Origin: Rutpela maculata
Taxonomy: Eukaryota; Arthropoda; Insecta; Coleoptera; Cerambycidae
Direction: 5' to 3'
Assembly (NCBI GenBank): GCA_936432065.2
Contig: OW386293.2
Location: 102,569,795 to 102,633,794, forward strand
DNA: 64,000 nt
Each line of letters begins with the position of its first letter. The stretch's first letter is position 1. Positions 47,271 to 56,578 of this stretch are shown here, in pieces. The notes under the pieces were generated by a model. It ran no database searches. It was not told where the DNA came from and worked only from the letters and a program-made list of their open reading frames with translations. Position numbers and translations under genes: made by a program.

Positions 47271-48052
47271 ATGACAACGCTTTCGTTTGATCTGGATCAG
47301 GAGTAAGCAGTTTTCATATACATATCTTTGGAAAATAATAGCACATACTTTGAATATTTTTTAATTTAAATGCATGCATAAATAAATATTTTGTTTTTTT
47401 CAGCGATTTAAGCATGTCTCTACCGTTACCCCGCAGATGTAGTTCATGCGATGGAGATTTGTGTTTGTGTCCCTGGGACGAGGAGCCGTATGTAAAATTT
47501 AATGCTTTCTAATATTCTCAGATTTAACAAGGAAGTTTTTTGTCAGAATACACCTCGAGGAAGGGTATATTGCTCAAGGTGAACCTCCAAAATCTCCTCT
47601 TCCAGTCATGCTATTAATCCAACCAGAGCCTATCTCTATGGATCAGGAGTAAGTAGTTTTCAAATACATTTTCTTTAAAAAATAATACCACGTACTTATA
47701 CACCCATTTCGCTTAAAACTAAGTGTGATTTGTTCTAATACTTTGAACACCTTTAATTTAAATGCACACATAAATAAATATTTTGGCTTTTCAGTGATTT
47801 AATGTCTCTACCGCTACCTCGCAGATGTAATTCTTGTGATGGAGATTTGTGCTTGTATCCCTGGGACGAGAAGCCGTAAGTAAATTTTAATGCTTTCTAA
47901 TATTCTCAGATTTAACAAGGAAGTTTTTTGTCAGAATACACCTTGAGGAAGGGTATATTGGTCAAGGGGGACCTTCACCACCACCATCACCACCACCACC
48001 ACCATCACCACCACCACCATCACCACCACCACCACCACCTACAAAACCATAG
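47271..48052 (+). CDS. Five-exon gene with duplicated exons and Pro/Ser-rich tail
   Basis: Exons 47271-47302, 47404-47487, 47547-47648, 47795-47875 and 47935-48052 join into one 138-residue frame ending TAG. The donors are GTAAGC, GTATGT, GTAAGT and GTAAGT, and all acceptors are pyrimidine-rich CAG. Introns 2 and 4 are both 59 nt with a CTAAT branch-like site. All introns split codons after the second base, so exon units can be duplicated in frame. The protein has two modules. Each starts PLPRRC, then a Cys cluster (CSSCDGDLCLCPW; second copy CNSCDGDLCLYPW, which loses one Cys), then IHLEEGYI. The second ends in about 27 mostly Pro/Ser residues closed by TKP. ATG 47271 is the first in frame after a TGA near 47217. 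A TCAGTT initiator-like site lies at about 47213 and AATAAA at about 48193. A 28-codon ORF (47138-47224) lies upstream. No signal peptide; family unknown. Confidence 0.65.
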
Positions 48053-48252
48053 ATATATGTGTACTTCTACTAAATATATGCATATATATTTAGTAGCACT
48101 TATTACTATATGTATTCTAATTATGTAATTTAGTCATGGATTGATAACATAGAAATAGTGTGACGTTGTGGCCTCATCTATCATCAGTATTAATAAATTA
48201 ATTTGAAAATAACACTTCAGTATTTATTTGAGCAACAGTGAAGACAGTCATA

Positions 48253-48948
48253 ATGTCGGATTCTAGTATTGAAAATGATTCATTTTCATTCACTTCACCA
48301 TGTTCATCTCCTTATTGGAAATATGTGGATAGTATTCTTGTAAATTGTAGAGAGAAAATTAAACAGGAGAAACAACTAATCAACGAAGTAAAATATTCAT
48401 TATCAAATTCTACTCTACAAGTCTCGACAGGAATAAGCGGTGCTAGAGGTTTCGAGCCATCAGTCAGACTTATCAGTTCAACTGATGTAATTTCGCTTAT
48501 GGATTTGGATTGGTATGATTTTATTGCAAATATTGATATTACACCGGACAATGACAAAGAAAAGGAATTCATTGAAACTGTAATGGAGTTTGAAAATTTT
48601 AAAATATCCAGTCAACTATGTATGGATGAACATCTATTATTACTAGAAAGTGGTGATAGTGTTATATATATTAATGATGAGTGTATCAAAGAACTTGTCA
48701 AGATTAAACATTTAGTAAATTTTAGATTAGACTTTTTACAGTGTTTAAATTTTAAGAACTTTTATAATAATACTATGCTGTATATTACTAATTTTGATTG
48801 TGACAAGGAAACGTATGTTGATAAATTAAAAAACCTATGTAATTTAAATAAATGTGAGCAAGCTTACTGTTTACTAGAGTATATAGAATTTAATAAAAAT
48901 ACAATTGTTCTTGATATTGATAGGATGGTGATGTATAATGCTAATTAA
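48253..48948 (+). CDS. Intronless 231-residue protein, unknown family
   Basis: The first in-frame ATG is 48253 (MSDSSIENDSFSF). The protein is acidic to neutral and soluble-looking. The N-terminus is Ser-rich (SFTSPCSSPYWKYVDSIL), followed by a helical charged stretch (NCREKIKQEKQLINEVKYSL) and a middle with DLDWYDFIANIDITPDNDKE. The C-terminal half is Leu/Asn/Cys-rich (FRLDFLQCLNFKNFYNNT). No signal peptide, membrane segment or catalytic motif is recognised. AATAAA at 48949-48954 starts right after the TAA stop, with a GT-rich element (GTGTGTGTTT) about 20 nt on: a very short 3' UTR. A TCAGTA initiator-like site lies about 35 nt before the ATG. The compact layout and lone AT-rich ORF resemble DNA-virus genes, but that is inference. 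Confidence 0.6.
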   Translation: MSDSSIENDSFSFTSPCSSPYWKYVDSILVNCREKIKQEKQLINEVKYSLSNSTLQVSTGISGARGFEPSVRLISSTDVISLMDLDWYDFIANIDITPDNDKEKEFIETVMEFENFKISSQLCMDEHLLLLESGDSVIYINDECIKELVKIKHLVNFRLDFLQCLNFKNFYNNTMLYITNFDCDKETYVDKLKNLCNLNKCEQAYCLLEYIEFNKNTIVLDIDRMVMYNAN

Positions 48949-49025
48949 AATAAATTTTATGAAATCATCAAGTGTGTGTTTATTTTATAAATACTAAATA
49001 TAACTAGAAATAAGTGAATATCCAA

Positions 49026-49109
49026 GTCAGGTTGGCCGAGTGGTCTAAGGCGTCAAATTTAAGCTCTGATTCCCCTATGGGAGCGTGGATTCGAATCCCA
49101 CACCTGACA
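49026..49109 (+). tRNA. tRNA-Leu-like gene, anticodon UAA, possibly decayed
   Basis: A full class II cloverleaf can be drawn. The acceptor stem GTCAGGT/ACCTGAC is perfect. The D arm is GGCCGAGTGGTCTAAGGC, the anticodon stem is TCAAA/TCTGA with one A-C mismatch around loop TTTAAGC (anticodon TAA), the variable arm is CCC/GGG and the T arm is GTGGA-TTCGAAT-CCCAC. The T stem also has an A-C mismatch where G53 is normally invariant. The body is closest to the tRNA-Leu(CAA/CAG) type GTCAGG.TGGCCGAGTGG, so the UAA anticodon may come from CAA by a C-to-T change. The weakened B box and no T-run immediately after suggest a pseudo-tRNA or a weakly expressed gene. Confidence 0.7.
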
Positions 49110-49242
49110 AAAAAATGTTTATTTTGTCATTACAACATATTTTATTATTGTCGTTTTCATATAAAATATATTGGTATAGAGCAGAGTGTGAATATGACTG
49201 GGAAGTTTGTAATAAAACGCTGGAAAATGTGCTAACAAAAAT

Positions 49243-49818
49243 TTATTTAATAATTCCCATATCTCGTAAAGTATTTACATAAACATCATATTTCATGCCT
49301 AGACGCCTGTTCAACCTTATCGCTTCAATCAAGTCATTAGGGTCGGTATCTGAATCCCAATTTAATATATCTTCATTTTTCATTCTCTCAGAAGTTTTTT
49401 GATAATTATCAAAAACACTATGCTTGGAACGTCTCAAAACTTGCTGCTCTGACGTCAAATCTACTGCAGACGGCGCTGCTGAGTTTTCTAATTCTTCGTT
49501 TGCTTGCATTTTATGTTCAGCAGGAGATGTATACTTTCCTCCAAGTAACGTTATCACCTGTCTATTTTGATTTTTCCTTTCATCTTCAATTGTCTGAGAT
49601 GGTCGACTAATGCTTTCCGAGGTCACTACCCGGCTATTGGATGGAATATATGGAGCATTGTTGTGCACTTTTTGTAAGTGACTTTTTAAGTTATCCTGTC
49701 TTTTAAATGTTTTATTACACAAATCACACTGAAAAGATTTGTTTTTATGAATATTAGCGTGACGGCTTAACCCACTGAACCAAGTGAATGTTGCATTACA
49801 GATATTACAGGTATACAT
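49243..49818 (-). CDS. Two-finger C2H2 zinc-finger protein, intact copy
   Basis: 191 residues. Finger 1 is C4-x2-C7-x12-H20-x3-H24 (starts MYTCNICNATF). Finger 2 is C31-x2-C34-x12-H47-x4-H52. The linker is NKSFQ rather than the classical TGEKP. A polar, probably disordered middle follows (residues about 60-130), with a conserved C-terminal block ending MKYDVYVNTLRDMGIIK. The fingers predict nucleic-acid binding; target and role are unknown. The ATG opens directly at the finger. On the coding strand AATAAA overlaps the TAA stop, so the transcript would have almost no 3' UTR. It is paired with a diverged head-to-head copy at 50399. The two copies keep most protein positions, and many of the differences look conservative (NEDILNWDSD versus NEEVLNWDSN), which suggests past selection. 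Confidence 0.8.
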   Translation of the reverse strand: MYTCNICNATFTWFSGLSRHANIHKNKSFQCDLCNKTFKRQDNLKSHLQKVHNNAPYIPSNSRVVTSESISRPSQTIEDERKNQNRQVITLLGGKYTSPAEHKMQANEELENSAAPSAVDLTSEQQVLRRSKHSVFDNYQKTSERMKNEDILNWDSDTDPNDLIEAIRLNRRLGMKYDVYVNTLRDMGIIK

Positions 49819-49854
49819 GTTTTACGTTTCACTCTATGACATCAAATGATATAA

Positions 49855-50370
49855 CTAGTATCTTATCCCCATTTATCCTTATTATCCTTAATTACCCTTG
49901 TTTTATCCTTATTTACCCCTGTTTTATCCCTATTTACCCTCGTTTTACCCTTATTTCCCCTTAATTACCCTTATTTACCTTTAATTACCCTCGTTTTACC
50001 CTTATTTATCCTTGTTTTACCCTCATTTACCCTTAATTACCCTCATTTACCCTTGTTTTATCCTTAATTACCCTTGTTTTAGCGCTAAAACAAGGGTAAT
50101 TAAGGATAAAACAAGGATAAATGAGGGTAATTAAGGGTAAATAAGGGTAAAACAGTTTGTTTTAGCGCTAAAACAAGGGTATATAAGGATAAAACGAGGG
50201 TAAGTAAGAATAAAATAAGGGTAAATAAGGATAAATAAGGGTAAATAAGGGTAAATAAGGGTAAATAAGGATAAATAAGGCTAAATAAGGGTAAATAAGG
50301 ATAAATAAGGGTAAATAAGGCTAAATAAGGGTAAATAAGGATAAATAGGAGTAACATAGCAGTTATTTTA
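49855..50370. repeat. TTACCC / GGGTAA minisatellite around a perfect palindrome
   Basis: Left of 50083 the plus strand is pyrimidine-rich, in units such as CCTTATTTACCC and CCTTGTTTTACCC. Right of it the complement appears (GGGTAAATAA units). 50051-50116 is a perfect 66-bp palindrome with AGCGCT at 50081-50086, and a second TTTTAGCGCTAAAACAAGGG lies at about 50160-50179. The array separates the two start codons of the head-to-head C2H2 genes and could be a shared promoter region or a joined pair of element ends. Confidence 0.9.
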
Positions 50371-50398
50371 TTTGATGTCATACAGCGAAATAGTAAAC

Positions 50399-50979
50399 AT
50401 GTATACATGTAATGTTTGTAATGCAACATTCACTTGGTTTAGTGGTTTAAGCCGCCACGCCAATATCCATAAAAACAAATCCTTTCAGTGTGATTTTTGT
50501 AATAAAACATTTAAACGCCAGGATAACTTAAAAAATCACTTACAAAGAGTACACAACAACGCTCCGTATATCCCATCCAATAACAAAGTGGTGACCTTGA
50601 AGAGCATTAGTAGACCATCTCAGACAATTGAAGATCAAAGGAAAAATCAACATAGACAAGTGATAACGTTACTTAGAGGAAAATATACATCTCCTGCTGA
50701 ATATAAAATACAAACAAACGAAGAATTAGAAAACTCAGTGGCGGCGCCGTCTGCAGTAGATTTGACGTCAGAGCAACAGATTGTTAAACGTTCCAAGCAT
50801 AGTTTTTCTGATAATTATCAAAAAAAACTTTTAAGAGAATGAAGAATGAAGAAGTATTAAATTGGGATTCAAACACTGAGCCCGATGACTTGGTTGAAGC
50901 GATAAGGATGAACAGACGTCTAGGCATGAAATATGATGTTTATGTAAATACTTTACGAGAAATGGGAATTATTAAATAA
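50399..50979 (+). pseudogene. C2H2 zinc-finger gene, second copy, frameshifted
   Basis: Starts at ATG 50399 (MYTCNVCNATF) with both fingers intact: C-x2-C-x12-H-x3-H and C-x2-C-x12-H-x4-H. The frame runs to a TGA near 50842. An A-run of 8 at 50820-50827, where the intact copy has 6, shifts the frame. The conserved C-terminal block (MKYDVYVNTLREMGIIK) then continues in another frame to the TAA at 50977-50979. It is either a recent pseudogene, an indel error in a homopolymer or a slippage site. An upstream in-frame start at 50372 is not conserved in the other copy. Confidence 0.75.
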
Positions 50980-51199
50980 ATTTTTGTTACTATATTTACA
51001 ACGTTTTATTACAGACTTATCTACAAACTTTCTAGTCATATTCACACTTTCCTCTATACTAATATATTTTAAATTCCTCTTAAAATATATTCTTATTGTA
51101 GTACAATATATGGAATATGAAAACGACACTAATAAAATATGTTATCCTGCCGAATATAATTTTGTTACGGTAAATTATGTGTTATGTATTAAGTTAATA

Positions 51200-51990
51200 C
51201 TTTGTTGAGTTTAATTAATGCAGAATTTCGTACCATATGTATCCGACCACAATTACAAAGTCAGTAGTTTATTGCATTTGTACATCATGTATTTTATTAA
51301 ATTTGTAAAACAAAAGAGCTCATTGGACTTGTAAAGTCAGCAGTTTATCCTACTTGTAGATCCTATCCTTTATTCAGCTTGTAAAGTCAGCAGTTTATCG
51401 CACTTGCAAACCCAACATGACATTGTATATTTGGTATTATTTTGTAATAATACTTATATGTCGTAAAGAAAATTAATACATGCGCTATTGTTAATAATTC
51501 ATTGGATATGTGGAATAAGAGAAGGTTAATATACGTTTCTTAAACGCAGTTATTTCGTATGTCTTTGTAAACAAAAATATAGATGAAGACTTTTGGTAGT
51601 ATGAATCATTATAACTATATGATGAAAATAGTTGAGGTAATGTAGTTAATTAGGATTCAATAATACAAACTTTGTGTAGCAATGTGAACATGTAGTATAG
51701 CGCAAAAAGGATGGATAAAAATCTCAGTGGATAGAGTGTAAGTTCAATATTGTAGTAAGGATATGGTTTTGTTTTAAAAAATTAAAATATCAAATCCATA
51801 ACTAACGTAATGTAGGGGTATTGAAGCGTATTTTCTCTGATTTTTTAAAATAATTATGAATAATTTTTTTTAAATATAAAGTCCGCCCAAGGTTTCTGTT
51901 TTCAAAACTAAGCAACCAGAAATATAAGCAGAATGATTTAAAATTAATGTGTTTAGTTAATAGTGAATTTAGATGTATTGATATATGTTG
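51200..51990. repeat. AT-rich spacer with three copies of a roughly 50-bp unit
   Basis: Around 51255-51415 a TTGTAAAGTCAGCAGTTTAT motif followed by an ACTTGTA-type tail recurs three times with drift. The rest is AT-rich without a gene. Confidence 0.5.
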
Positions 51991-51997
51991 TACTTGC

Positions 51998-52039
<42 letters not shown>

Positions 52040-52762
52040 TTATTTACCAAAAAAAATATATAGTTTACAGAATACTTCCATATTATATTATAAAACATTA
52101 TTCATTAGTGAAATTAAAGAAATCTATATATTATGTGTCTAAAATATAACAATTCAAGAGTTTATATAATAATTAACAATACATACCATAAAATGTATAA
52201 TATAATATAAATAATAATAATAACAAGAATAATCAATACAAATAAGTCGCTAATTGGTTTTATGACAGTACGCAAAGATACAAATTTTTATATAAATATC
52301 TGGGAAAATAAATGGCAAACCCACAGAAGGTAATCCTTGATCGTGGGTAAGACAATGAAACAAATATTTTTTTTTATTTTAGATAGTAATGATTTCTAGT
52401 TCTAGTTCTATATGTAAGGATGTGCACACATACATAATAATGACAAATAGATACATATATAAAAATACACAATATATAGGTTTTTTTTTTTTTTTATTAT
52501 TCCAGTTTTGGTATTTACATGTTCACATTATTTTAATTATTTATTTATTATTTTAATTATAAAAATATATCATAAGAGTCTAGATGAGATAATTATTTTT
52601 TCTGTCAATAATTTGATGCACTTTTTAACCTTGGTGTCTCAGTAAGCCAGGTTTTTAATTTCTTTTTTAATAACCCAATAGAATATATTCTCTTTAGGGT
52701 AGTCGGAATTTCTGTATAAAATATGGGACTGAGGTAAGTAAAACATCTCTGACCAATTGTTT

Positions 52763-53380
52763 TTACTTTTTTTTTTTTTTTTGGTACAATTGCCGATTTG
52801 GCCTTATTTCTTGTTTCGTAATTATGTTGGACACGAGAAACATTAATCTTTTGTTTGAATTGAAGGAGAAATATTTTTTGAAAAAATAACTGTCTCGTAT
52901 CAAATATTTGTGTTTCTTTGAAGAGATAGGATAGGAAATGCTTTTTTCATATATTATTTTTAAAATCCATTTTTGGATACACTCTAACTTTTTCAAATAA
53001 ATGTTGGATACCCCACCCCATGCCGTAATTCCATATGTTATATGTGTTTGTACTAGAGCAAAGTATAGAATTTTTAATTGATTGATGTCAAAAATTTCTT
53101 TATATAGTTTGAATCTGTTTAGCACGCATCTAATTTTTTTTACGATATGATCTATGTGATAGTTCCATCTTAAATGTGAATCTATTATTATACCTAGATA
53201 TTTAATATTATTTACACTTTTTATTTGTATATTTGTATTATTTAGTTTGTAGTAAAGTGAGGTGAAGTTTGGTAGTGAATCTGCATAGCATCCAAAAGGC
53301 ATAAAGAATGTTTTTGTAAAATTTATGGTTAGTAGTCTACTGTTAAACCAGTTTATAATATTTTTTAAAATCTTTCTCAA
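52763..53380 (-). pseudogene. LINE ORF2 thumb and C-terminal domain
   Basis: Contains IINWFNSRLLTINFTKTFF, YLGIIIDSHLRWNYHI and ALVQTHITYGITAWGG, the conserved post-RT blocks of CR1/L2-like ORF2. The frame opens after a shift from the palm region and ends in a Lys run. Confidence 0.8.
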
Positions 53381-53394
53381 CTTTATTTTTTAAC

Positions 53395-54120
53395 AGTGAC
53401 CAATTCTTATCTTCGTAGAATATTGCACTGTCGTCTGCGAAACAGGTTATTTCACCAGTAGTAGGAACTTTTAAACAGATCATTAATGTAAATGTTGAAT
53501 AATATTGGGCCTAAAACTGTACCTTGAGGTACGCCATATTTAATGATTTGTTCAGAACTAATAGCATTATTGACACTCACGCACTGTTTTCTATTGTTCA
53601 AATAACTTTCCATAAGTTTCAATGAAAGTCCACGAAATTCAATATTTTTCCAATACGTCCAATAGTTTATTATGGCTTACAGTATCAAATGCTTTGGCTA
53701 AGTCGACAAATATGCATAAGGATTTTTTGCATTCATCTAAAGATTTGTATATTTTGGCTGTCAAATTAGCCATCGCATCCTCAGTTGACATATGTTCTCT
53801 GAAGCCAAATTGATTTTTTGAAAGTATGTCATATTTTTGTAAGTATGACGCAATTCTAGTTTTTAATATTTTTTCATATATTTTTGCCAAAGTACTGATT
53901 AATGAAATTGGTCTATAATTTGACACATCTGTTTTAGCGCCTTTTTTATATAGTGGTTTAATAAGAGCTTTTTTAAATATATCGGGAAAAATACCTGTCT
54001 TCATGGAGAGGTTCATTAAAAAAGTTATTGGTGCCCAAATATAATCAGCTATTTCTTTTATTAATTCTGAAGTTAGTCCATCGATTCCTGGTGCCTTTCC
54101 GGTTTTTAAACTGTTAATGA
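53395..54120 (-). pseudogene. LINE ORF2 reverse transcriptase domain
   Basis: The order of motifs is GKAPGIDGLTSEL (about 54105-54070), SNYRPISLISTLAKIYEK, FGFREHMSTEDAM, FVDLAKAFDTVSH, VPQGTVLGP (about 53535-53510) and the catalytic FADDSAIFYED (about 53445-53415). Both aspartates of the F/YADD box are present. The open stretch is 54016-53639 and later blocks are in shifted frames. The enzyme would copy LINE RNA at the target nick in living relatives. Confidence 0.85.
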
Positions 54121-54131
54121 CTTCTATTGTT

Positions 54132-54587
54132 TCACTTGTATTTGTGTCCGTAAGAAAAAATGAATTGCAAGTTTGTTGTATAGGAAATGTTAAATTCTGG
54201 TCTACAGTAATTTGTTCGGCATTTTTTATTTCCTACTTCGCAATAAAATGTATTAAAGTTCTCAGCCATTTCTAGATTATTGGTTGTAATCTGGCCTTCG
54301 GGTAATTTAATCTGCTTTATTTCATTTTTATTCACCTCCTTTCTATTTATATTTTTAACACAGTTCCATAGCTTATTTGGACAATTTTTGTTACGTTCAA
54401 GTACCGACTTATAATAATTAATCTTGGCGTTTTTTATGAGATCATTAAGTTTATTTCTATATATTTTGTATTCATTGACAAGAATTTTATTATCTGGAAA
54501 TTTTTGTACTTTTTTATGTAGAGTGTTTTTTGTATTAATTGAATTTATTAGGCTTGTGGTAATCCATTCCCTTCTTTTTAACTTCAT
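54132..54587 (-). pseudogene. LINE ORF2 linker between endonuclease and RT
   Basis: KRREWITTSLINSINTKN and NKLWNCVKNINRK are typical of the pre-RT linker (K..W.T..L...I..K and LW..I..L...) in CR1/L2-like elements. MAENFNTFYCEVG follows. The frame is lost just before the RT entry motif. Confidence 0.75.
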
Positions 54588-54620
54588 TTCTTTTTATTTT
54601 CTGTCTATTAGTACACTCAT

Positions 54621-55481
54621 TTATTTTTTCTCGTAAGTAATTAACAAAAGAGTTTGTTGAAGCATCAACGTCTTCCATATTATAGATGAAATTCCAAGAC
54701 TCATTTTCAAGCATATTTTTTTTAGAGATTCTTTATTTAAATAATACCTAAACTTCTCACTTTTGTTTTTTGTTTCGATTTCACATAAATTATTTATACG
54801 TAGAAGTGTTGCATAATGGTCAGTGACGTTAGTTTGGAAAATAACGGGTGTAAAATTTGCATCGTTCATTTCTGTCCTTAAAAACAAATGGTCAATACAT
54901 GTTCGACTATTACCACAGACCCTTGTATAATTATTAATTGCCGACACAAAGCCCCATTCGCTGAGAATATTCAAATATTCATCACAATAATCAGCATGGT
55001 CAAAAGTATTTATATTTATATCACCTATTAACATATCTATATCAAATTTGTTTTGGTTCATTTGACTCAGGTAATTTTCTAATTTTTTGTTAAAGATATA
55101 TGGACAGGTTGAAGGTGATCGATAAATTGCTGTAATATGAATAGTTCTTCTTTCGCTCAAAATGTTTAAACTGATTACTTTAATTTTGTCAAAGTTTATT
55201 ATATCGTATGAATAGTTCAATGAGTGTTTTATATAAATTACTGTGCCATCATTTTGGTTCAGATCACCTTCATTATAAATTACATCATATTCTGGTATAT
55301 GTAATGTGGTAAAATCTGATAATTTATGAGTTTCTGTAAGTATAATAACACTAAACTGATTTGCAAAATCACTTAATATTATCTTTAATTCATCTAGATT
55401 CTTAGCTAAACTTCTTATATTGTTATGATAAATATCAAAACTACCTTTGTTCTCATCAAAAATTTGTTTACATTCTATCAT
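54621..55481 (-). CDS. LINE apurinic-type endonuclease domain
   Basis: A 286-residue open frame that keeps the AP-endonuclease hallmarks in order: HNNIRSLAKNLDEL, ILTETH (catalytic Glu), YRSP, IGDININ (GD.N), CGNSRTCIDHLF and VTDHYAT (terminal SDH-like triad). In active relatives it nicks target DNA to prime reverse transcription. It remains intact although the rest of ORF2 is shifted. Confidence 0.8.
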   Translation of the reverse strand: MIECKQIFDENKGSFDIYHNNIRSLAKNLDELKIILSDFANQFSVIILTETHKLSDFTTLHIPEYDVIYNEGDLNQNDGTVIYIKHSLNYSYDIINFDKIKVISLNILSERRTIHITAIYRSPSTCPYIFNKKLENYLSQMNQNKFDIDMLIGDININTFDHADYCDEYLNILSEWGFVSAINNYTRVCGNSRTCIDHLFLRTEMNDANFTPVIFQTNVTDHYATLLRINNLCEIETKNKSEKFRYYLNKESLKKICLKMSLGISSIIWKTLMLQQTLLLITYEKK

Positions 55482-55599
55482 ATTGGTAGCTATCTTAGTT
55501 TCAATTTTTTTTATTTTAAAAATTCTCTAATATATGCATCCATTTTATTGTAAAGAAAAGGGAATAGTACACAATTTAAGTTAAAATTAAAGATTATAC

Positions 55600-55720
55600 T
55601 TAATGCATACACATATATGTTTTATAATAATTTGCATATATATATACATATATATATGTACATATGTATTCATATATACACATATACACATATACATACA
55701 TATAACCCAATTTTTTTTTT
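55600..55720. repeat. ACATATAT-type microsatellite
   Basis: Alternating ACATATATAC/CATATACAC tract between ORF1 and ORF2 of the LINE, followed by a T-run. Confidence 0.7.
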
Positions 55721-55845
55721 GTAGGTACTTCTTGTTGTTATAGATTGACGAGTAAGAGGAGTTATTATTTTTTTTGTTATTTTTACCTGTAGTAGATTGA
55801 TTCTGTTTTTTCTGAGGCAATTCGTCTAATTGTTGTGTGTCTTCG

Positions 55846-56578
55846 TTATTTTTCTAATGTTTTTTCTACCCTCAACGTATCCTGTGTGATTTCTTTGTTT
55901 GTTATTTCGGTTACGGATGTACTGGCATCTATTATTTCTTGAAAATGTAATTTATGTTGCTTTAGATCTTCTAATGTATATGATTCTTCGTTTATTATTA
56001 GTTTATTATTTTTTATTTTGGCTAAATAATTTCTGGCTCTGGCTTGCTTCAAGTAGACTAGTAATTCTCTTCTTACTGCTCGTTCTTTTGGGGTTAGGTC
56101 TTCCGCAATTGCCAATCCTGTTGATTTCAAATTTATTGCGTTTTTTTAATGAAGTCAGCTTTTTTTACATACGTGCCAAATTCAATTAACACTGGTCTTC
56201 GATTATTTATTTCACTTTTTGATCCAAGTCTAAAAGTGTTGCTTATATCCGAATTGTTTAATTCAACTCTTAATGTTTGATTTGCTATTCTTAAAATTTC
56301 GTTTGTTAAATTTTCCTGTGGTTTTTCTTCTACGCCATATAGTACAATGTTTTTTTCTTCCTCAAATTGTTTTCTATCTGTGTTATTCTCTCATTTAAAA
56401 GTAAATTTTCCTGTTCCAGTGCCTCAATTTTTGTATACGCAATTTCTAGATCAGATTTTAAATTTCTATTTATCTCTTCTATTTCTAATTTAATTTCCTT
56501 ATTTTGATTTGTTATTGCTGTATTTTGTTCAATAATAGTATTTAAAATCTGCATTAATTCATCATTGGTGAGAGGCAT
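55846..56578 (-). pseudogene. LINE ORF1, coiled-coil and RRM-like, two frameshifts
   Basis: Starts MPLTNDELMQILNTIIEQN with a heptad-rich coiled coil (IKLEIEEINRNLKSDLEI). After a shift near 56340 it continues NIVLYGVEE and LRVELNNSDISNTFRLG. After another near 56130 it continues KSTGLAIAEDLTPKERAV and KLIINEESYTLEDLK. This is the usual layout of CR1/L2-like and Kiri-like ORF1 RNA-binding proteins. Confidence 0.75.

Larger units (their letters stand above)
49135..51165. repeat. Large imperfect inverted repeat centred on 50083/50084
   Basis: The left arm (49135-50083) and right arm (50084-51165) are diverged reverse complements carrying minisatellite, a C2H2 gene and its 3' flank. Homology ends near 49135 on the left, about 25 bp from the tRNA-like gene, and near 51160 on the right. 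The right arm has small insertions in the 3' flank. The exact centre is a 66-bp perfect palindrome. Confidence 0.85.

Noticed and set aside
47928..48128. 66-codon frame with more than 20 histidines
   Set aside because: Frame shadow of the Pro/Ser-rich last exon of the spliced gene.
49855..50370. Telomere or interstitial telomeric repeat
   Set aside because: The TTACCC-type units are irregular and do not match the usual insect TTAGG repeat or any fixed telomere unit.
55587..55820. 77-codon minus frame rich in Lys/Asn then Tyr/Ile
   Set aside because: Mostly the ACATATAT microsatellite between LINE ORFs.
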